DNA from: Acinetobacter suaedae
Lineage (GTDB): Bacteria; Pseudomonadota; Gammaproteobacteria; Pseudomonadales; Moraxellaceae
Reading direction: 5' to 3'
DNA: 64,000 nucleotides
Assembly (NCBI RefSeq): GCF_008630915.1
Contig: NZ_CP043909.1
Location: 496,001-560,000 of the forward strand
Positions 60,214 to 64,000 of the stretch are shown here, piece after piece (within the stretch, counting starts at the first letter, position 1; each line of letters begins with the position of its first letter). Made by a program: the position numbers and the translations under genes. Below the pieces are notes generated by a model. That model did not search any database. It was not told where the DNA came from and worked only from the letters and a program-made list of their open reading frames with translations.

Positions 60214-61623
60214 ATGAAACCCGTTATTGCGCTCATTGGTCGTCCAAACGTCGGAAAATCAACGCTATTTAACCAAATCACTAAAAGTCGTGATGCTTTG
60301 GTTGCTGACTTCGCTGGTTTAACTCGTGACCGCAAATACGGAGATGCGGTATATCAAAATAAATCATTTATCGTCGTCGATACCGGTGGTATCGGTGAAA
60401 ATGAAGGTGGTATTGACTCTTACATGGCGGAGCAGTCAAAAACCGCGATACATGAAGCGGATATCATCGTTTTCGTGGTAGATGCGCGTGCTGGCCTATT
60501 GGCATCAGATGAACAAATTGCACGAGAACTACGCACATTAGGTAAGAAAGTTTATTTAGTTGCTAACAAAGTGGATGGCGTCCATGCTGAAGCTGCTTTA
60601 GTCGAGTTTTATAAGCTCGGTATGGGTGAGCCATTGCAAGTAGCTGCAAGTCATGGTCGTGGCGTACAGCAAATGTTAGAAGATGTACTTGCAGAAGTAC
60701 CTGAAGATGAAAATCCTGAAGAGCATAATAAAAATACGGGTTTGCGTTTAGCGATTATTGGTCGTCCAAACGTGGGGAAGTCAACACTCGTTAACCGTTT
60801 ATTGGGTGAAGAACGTGTGGTGGCTTTCGACCAACCAGGGACAACCCGTGACTCGATTTATATCCCATTTGAACGTGATGGTCGCCAATATACTTTGATT
60901 GATACGGCAGGTGTACGTCGTAAAGGTAAAGTGGATGAAATGATTGAGAAATTCTCAATTGTTAAAACACTACAAGCGATGAAAGATGCAAATGTGGTTG
61001 TAATCGTTGTAGATGCTCGTGAAGGTATTGTTGAGCAAGATCTACATTTGATCGGTTATGCACTTGAAGCAGGTCGTGCAATGGTGATTGCCATCAACAA
61101 GTGGGACAACATGACCGAGTATGATCGTAAGCAATGTAAACTAGATGTTGAGCGTCGCTTTGATTTTATTCCATGGGCGAAAATTCATTTAATTTCGGCA
61201 TTACATGGCACTGGGGTGGGTGAGTTATACCCATCCATCCATCGCGCTTATGAATCATCGAATTTGAAAGTTTCACCAGCAAAACTCACTCAAATTCTAA
61301 ATGATGCAACAGAAGCACATCAGCCGCCAATGATTAGTGGTCGACGTATTAAAATGCGTTATGCGCATATGGGGGGGCAAAACCCACCGACGATCGTTAT
61401 TCATGGTAATAAGGTCGATAAGACACCGGCAGACTATCGCCGTTATCTCGAAAATGTATTCCGTAAAGTCTACAAGCTTGAAGGAACACCCGTTAAGATT
61501 GATTTTAAAACGTCTGAAAATCCATTTGAAGGTCGTAAATCTCAGGTGGATGAGCGCGTTGCAGCACGTAAACGCCGTTATGTTCAGAAATTCAAAAAGG
61601 CTGAAAAGAAATTTAAGCGTTAA
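60214..61623 (+). CDS. der: Ribosome-assembly GTPase Der (EngA)
   Basis: A 469-residue protein with two tandem GTPase domains, both starting GRPNVGKST (about 8-16 and 185-193), DTGGIG and DTAGV switch II motifs, and NKVD/NKWD specificity motifs. The C-terminal KH-like domain reads [16 protein letters not shown]. Needed for 50S assembly. The basic tail (KKAEKKFKR) is typical. Confidence 0.97.
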   Translation: MKPVIALIGRPNVGKSTLFNQITKSRDALVADFAGLTRDRKYGDAVYQNKSFIVVDTGGIGENEGGIDSYMAEQSKTAIHEADIIVFVVDARAGLLASDEQIARELRTLGKKVYLVANKVDGVHAEAALVEFYKLGMGEPLQVAASHGRGVQQMLEDVLAEVPEDENPEEHNKNTGLRLAIIGRPNVGKSTLVNRLLGEERVVAFDQPGTTRDSIYIPFERDGRQYTLIDTAGVRRKGKVDEMIEKFSIVKTLQAMKDANVVVIVVDAREGIVEQDLHLIGYALEAGRAMVIAINKWDNMTEYDRKQCKLDVERRFDFIPWAKIHLISALHGTGVGELYPSIHRAYESSNLKVSPAKLTQILNDATEAHQPPMISGRRIKMRYAHMGGQNPPTIVIHGNKVDKTPADYRRYLENVFRKVYKLEGTPVKIDFKTSENPFEGRKSQVDERVAARKRRYVQKFKKAEKKFKR

Positions 61624-61642
61624 TTTAAACGGATATAGATTA

Positions 61643-61672
61643 GCCCAGAGTTCGCTTTGGGCTTTTTTATTA
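61643..61672 (+). terminator. Terminator after der
   Basis: GCCCAgAG / CTtTGGGC stem with TTCG-type loop and TTTTTT run, 20 bases after der. Confidence 0.88.
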
Positions 61673-61798
61673 CTATAGGTGGATAGTTACATTTAATAAT
61701 CATTAAATTTATTAAGTTTAATTTGATAATAAATGATTTGCAGTCTTAGTTTGATTATTGATTAGTATAAGTGTTTGAATTTTAATAAAACCTATTTT

Positions 61799-61826
61799 TT
61801 GTTAAATTTCGTACCAGTGCTATAAT
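61799..61826 (+). promoter_or_regulatory. Promoter of the aryl-polyene-type cluster
   Basis: TTGTTA (61799-61804), 16-base spacer, consensus TATAAT (61821-61826), then 52 bases of leader to the first ATG. Upstream AT-rich sequence follows the der terminator. Confidence 0.65.
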
Positions 61827-61878
61827 GCCACCGCAAAATTTTTATAAATTTTTTTAACAATATTGGATTGTGCATTGC

Positions 61879-62493
61879 ATGTTGAAACTCCATCTAACGC
61901 AGCCTCAGCTTATTGATGCACAGCAAAACTATGCTGCGTTGGACTCTATCCCAGCGATGCAACGTCGCCGTCTATCTGCATTGGCAAAAATGGCATTAAG
62001 CAGTGCCTTGACGACGCTCAATGGTCAAGAGGTGGATTATATTGTCTGGGCTTCTCGATATGGAGATGAACAAAAAACCTTAGATATTCTGCAAGATGTC
62101 TTACAACAACAAACGCCATCCCCAACACAGTTTTCAACCTCAGTTCACAATGCGATTGCAGGCTTGTATTCGATTTTATGTCAGGATGCCACTCCCTCTA
62201 CAAGTTTAAGCTGTGAATGGACGGAAGCATTAATCGAGGCTTATGCAATATTAAAATCAATACCCACAGCACAACGTGTGTTGGTGGTGGCATATGATCA
62301 AGCCTTACCGGGTATTTATACCGACGCGGCTGAGTTCTCAGCATTTGCGTTGGCGACCATTGTCAGCTTAGAGCATCCTAATTTGGAAGTTTTGAAGCTC
62401 AGCGGCTCGGAATCCTTAGAAAGTTTGGCTTTTTATCAGTTTTGGCAGGCTGCAGAAGTAGGTCAATCGGTGTTGAGATGGAAAAAATGTTAA
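61879..62493 (+). CDS. Beta-ketoacyl synthase-like chain-length-factor homologue (ApeC-type)
   Basis: A protein of about 204 residues matching the short N-terminal beta-ketoacyl-synthase-like family. RRRLSALAKMALSSALTTL and FSTSVHNAIAGLYSI are its signature. There is no active-site Cys-His-His, so it is probably a partner or chain-length factor. First gene of the cluster; ATG 61879 is used, with a GTG 9 bases earlier also possible. Order with acyltransferase, two carrier proteins and a COG4648-like membrane protein matches aryl polyene clusters. Confidence 0.75.
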   Translation: MLKLHLTQPQLIDAQQNYAALDSIPAMQRRRLSALAKMALSSALTTLNGQEVDYIVWASRYGDEQKTLDILQDVLQQQTPSPTQFSTSVHNAIAGLYSILCQDATPSTSLSCEWTEALIEAYAILKSIPTAQRVLVVAYDQALPGIYTDAAEFSAFALATIVSLEHPNLEVLKLSGSESLESLAFYQFWQAAEVGQSVLRWKKC

Positions 62494-63299
62494 AGCTGAA
62501 TCAGATTAAACAGAAAGCCAATTATGCTTGGCGTGTTGCAGTAACAGGTTTCAGCTTTGCTAGTTTCGGTGTGGGTGGAGTTGGGATTGCAACAATTGTG
62601 GCACCTTTGGTTCACTTAAGCAGCCGCAATCCAGTTGTCCGTCAGCAACGTGCACAGAAAGTCATTCATTATAGTTTTAAGGGTTTTACTGAAATGATGG
62701 TCAAACTTGGTGCGATGACCTATTCAGTTGAGGGGCTGGAAAAACTGCAAAATAGTCGCCAAGAATTGATCATTGCCAATCATCCGACTTTAATTGATGT
62801 CGTAGTGATGATTGGATTAATGGAACAAGCAAACTGTGTTGTTAAACAGTCATTATGGTCTAATCCATTTACACGTGGTCCGGTGCGGAGTGCGGGTTAT
62901 ATTTTAAATGAAGGTTCACAACAGTTTATTGAGGACTGTGTCCTTCGATTAAAACAACAGGACGCAGCTTCATTACTGATTTTTCCCGAAGGGACGCGAA
63001 CCGAAAAAGGCGAGTGTTTAAATGAATTTCAACGTGGGGCCGCAAATATTGCGATTCGTGCCAATGTGCCCATACGTCCAGTTTTGATCACGTGTACGCC
63101 ATCTACCTTAACTAAAAATGAAAAATGGTATCATGTGCCCGCACAGCCTTTTCATATCGAGATTAAGGTGCTGGATGCAATTGAGGTCCAAGATATTTTG
63201 GAAGATTCAGAAGTTTCACCGAAGCAGGTGCGTCAGTTGAATCAAGGTTTTTATCAAATTTTTAATAATGAGTTGTCAAAAAATGAGCAATCTTGCTGA
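62478..63299 (+). CDS. Lysophospholipid acyltransferase family protein (ApeD-type)
   Basis: About 273 residues with an N-terminal membrane region and the LPLAT motifs IANHPTLID (HX4D) and IFPEGTRTEKGE. In aryl-polyene clusters this enzyme probably attaches the polyene acyl chain to a lipid acceptor. It overlaps the previous gene by 16 bases; ATG 62478 or 62487 is the start, the choice not being settled by a ribosome site. Confidence 0.75.
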   Translation: MEKMLKLNQIKQKANYAWRVAVTGFSFASFGVGGVGIATIVAPLVHLSSRNPVVRQQRAQKVIHYSFKGFTEMMVKLGAMTYSVEGLEKLQNSRQELIIANHPTLIDVVVMIGLMEQANCVVKQSLWSNPFTRGPVRSAGYILNEGSQQFIEDCVLRLKQQDAASLLIFPEGTRTEKGECLNEFQRGAANIAIRANVPIRPVLITCTPSTLTKNEKWYHVPAQPFHIEIKVLDAIEVQDILEDSEVSPKQVRQLNQGFYQIFNNELSKNEQSC

Positions 63300-63543
63300 T
63301 GAATTAAAGCAAATGATTATTGATGTTCTTGCGCTTGAGGATATTTGCATCAGTGATATTGAAACTGAAGCACCACTCTTTGGTGAGGGGTTAGGCTTAG
63401 ACTCAATTGATGCGCTCGAGTTGGGTCTGGCATTGAAAAAGCGTTACAACATTCATTTGAATGCCGAGTCAGATGAGACCAAACAACATTTTAAATCAGT
63501 TCAAAGCCTGGTGGCTTTGGTTGAAGCACAGCAAGCAGTTTAA
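63283..63543 (+). CDS. Acyl carrier protein 1 of the cluster (ApeE-type)
   Basis: An 86-residue phosphopantetheine-binding carrier: GLGLDSIDALELGLALKKRY has the DSI motif with the modified Ser. It overlaps the acyltransferase by 17 bases; an in-frame ATG at 63268 would add 5 residues. It is not the fatty-acid AcpP, being more diverged. Confidence 0.8.
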   Translation: MSNLADELKQMIIDVLALEDICISDIETEAPLFGEGLGLDSIDALELGLALKKRYNIHLNAESDETKQHFKSVQSLVALVEAQQAV

Positions 63544-63554
63544 GGAGTAGATCG

Positions 63555-63803
63555 ATGTTAACTCAAGAACAGGTGCTGGCAAAATTAAGAGAATGGATGC
63601 AGGATTTATTTGAAATTGAGCCTGATGAAATTCAGCTTGATTCAAATTTATATGAAGATCTCGACGTCGACAGTATCGATGCGGTGGATTTAGTGGTGAA
63701 AATTAAAGAACTGACCGGCAAGCAAGTCAAGCCAGAAGACTTTAAGGCGGTCAGAACAGTACAAGATGTTGTTGTTGTCATTCAGAACATGACGGCTGAA
63801 TGA
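63555..63803 (+). CDS. Acyl carrier protein 2 of the cluster (ApeF-type)
   Basis: An 82-residue carrier protein with YEDLDVDSIDAVDLVVKIKELTG, the phosphopantetheine Ser in DSI. AAGGAG stands 8 bases before the ATG. It overlaps the next gene by 4 bases (ATGA). Two adjacent dissimilar carriers are a hallmark of aryl-polyene clusters. Confidence 0.82.
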   Translation: MLTQEQVLAKLREWMQDLFEIEPDEIQLDSNLYEDLDVDSIDAVDLVVKIKELTGKQVKPEDFKAVRTVQDVVVVIQNMTAE

Positions 63804-64000
63804 AGCATCTGTTAAGAGGGGGAGTAATCACATTTTTTGTATTATACCCCTTTATTGTCGGATGGAGTCTATCACATGGTCAGTTTCTCTGGGTTAGTGC
63901 TTTACTCGTCGTTCTTGGTATACTTCGTTTGGTCAGTGCGAAAAAAGACTTGATGTTGCCTTTGACCGGATTGGCCATTATCTGTGGTGGTTTGAGTCTG
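63800..64000 (+). CDS. COG4648-like membrane protein, truncated by window edge (ApeG-type)
   Basis: The first 67 residues of a gene running off the right edge. Hydrophobic segments GVITFFVLYPFIVGWSLSH, FLWVSALLVVLGILRLV and LPLTGLAIICGGLSL indicate a polytopic inner-membrane protein. Its place after two carrier proteins fits the conserved COG4648 membrane protein of aryl-polyene clusters. The rest of the cluster would lie beyond 64000. Confidence 0.6.
   Translation, partial: MKHLLRGGVITFFVLYPFIVGWSLSHGQFLWVSALLVVLGILRLVSAKKDLMLPLTGLAIICGGLSL

Overview
The window is a chromosomal segment of an Acinetobacter species. The supporting evidence is a gammaproteobacterial rRNA operon of Acinetobacter type (16S-tRNA-Ile-tRNA-Ala-23S-5S), A+T-rich coding sequence, and the gene orders sspA-sspB, rplM-rpsI, pdxA-rsmA-apaH and ndk-rlmN-pilF-rodZ-ispG-hisS-yfgM-bamB-der. 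The species cannot be fixed by eye.

Layout. 1-13.3 kb: a RhlA-like hydrolase fused to a PilZ domain, a methyltransferase, nagZ, prc, a DUF2147 protein, a LrgA/LrgB pair, hflX, a 46-residue membrane protein, a PlsC-like acyltransferase, a phospholipase D lipoprotein and a metallophosphoesterase. 13.3-15.5 kb: a yfiR-yfiN-yfiB set, a periplasm-sensing diguanylate cyclase module. 15.5-21.5 kb: a complete rRNA operon with two candidate promoters and visible processing stems. 21.5-36.8 kb: an AI-2E family permease, then an accessory catabolic region resembling the Pseudomonas acyclic-terpene utilisation (atu) locus: atuR, atuA, atuB, atuC, atuD, atuE and atuF, plus an extra acyl-CoA dehydrogenase. 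A palindrome (CCAAGCACTTGCTTGG or close variants) lies before atuA, before atuB and before the extra dehydrogenase. At atuA and atuB it sits exactly between the -35 and -10 hexamers. A nuclease-helicase (DUF2075) gene on the opposite strand separates atuA from atuB. 36.8-39.7 kb: a secreted sphingomyelinase-type phosphodiesterase followed by a protein resembling a lipase foldase. 40-42.5 kb: a small-GTPase/roadblock cluster. 42.8-46.1 kb: sspA-sspB and rplM-rpsI. 46.3-61.6 kb: core housekeeping genes. 61.8 kb to the end: the first genes of an aryl-polyene-type biosynthetic cluster (ketoacyl-synthase-like protein, acyltransferase, two acyl carrier proteins, membrane protein), cut by the window edge.

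The main accessory signals are the atu-like regulon with its palindrome cassette and embedded nuclease-helicase, the sphingomyelinase/foldase pair, the GTPase/roadblock cluster, the c-di-GMP parts (PilZ-hydrolase and YfiBNR), the polyketide-type cluster at the right edge, and an intergenic repeat family with three copies, one inside the 23S-5S spacer. All calls are by reading; no database search was run.
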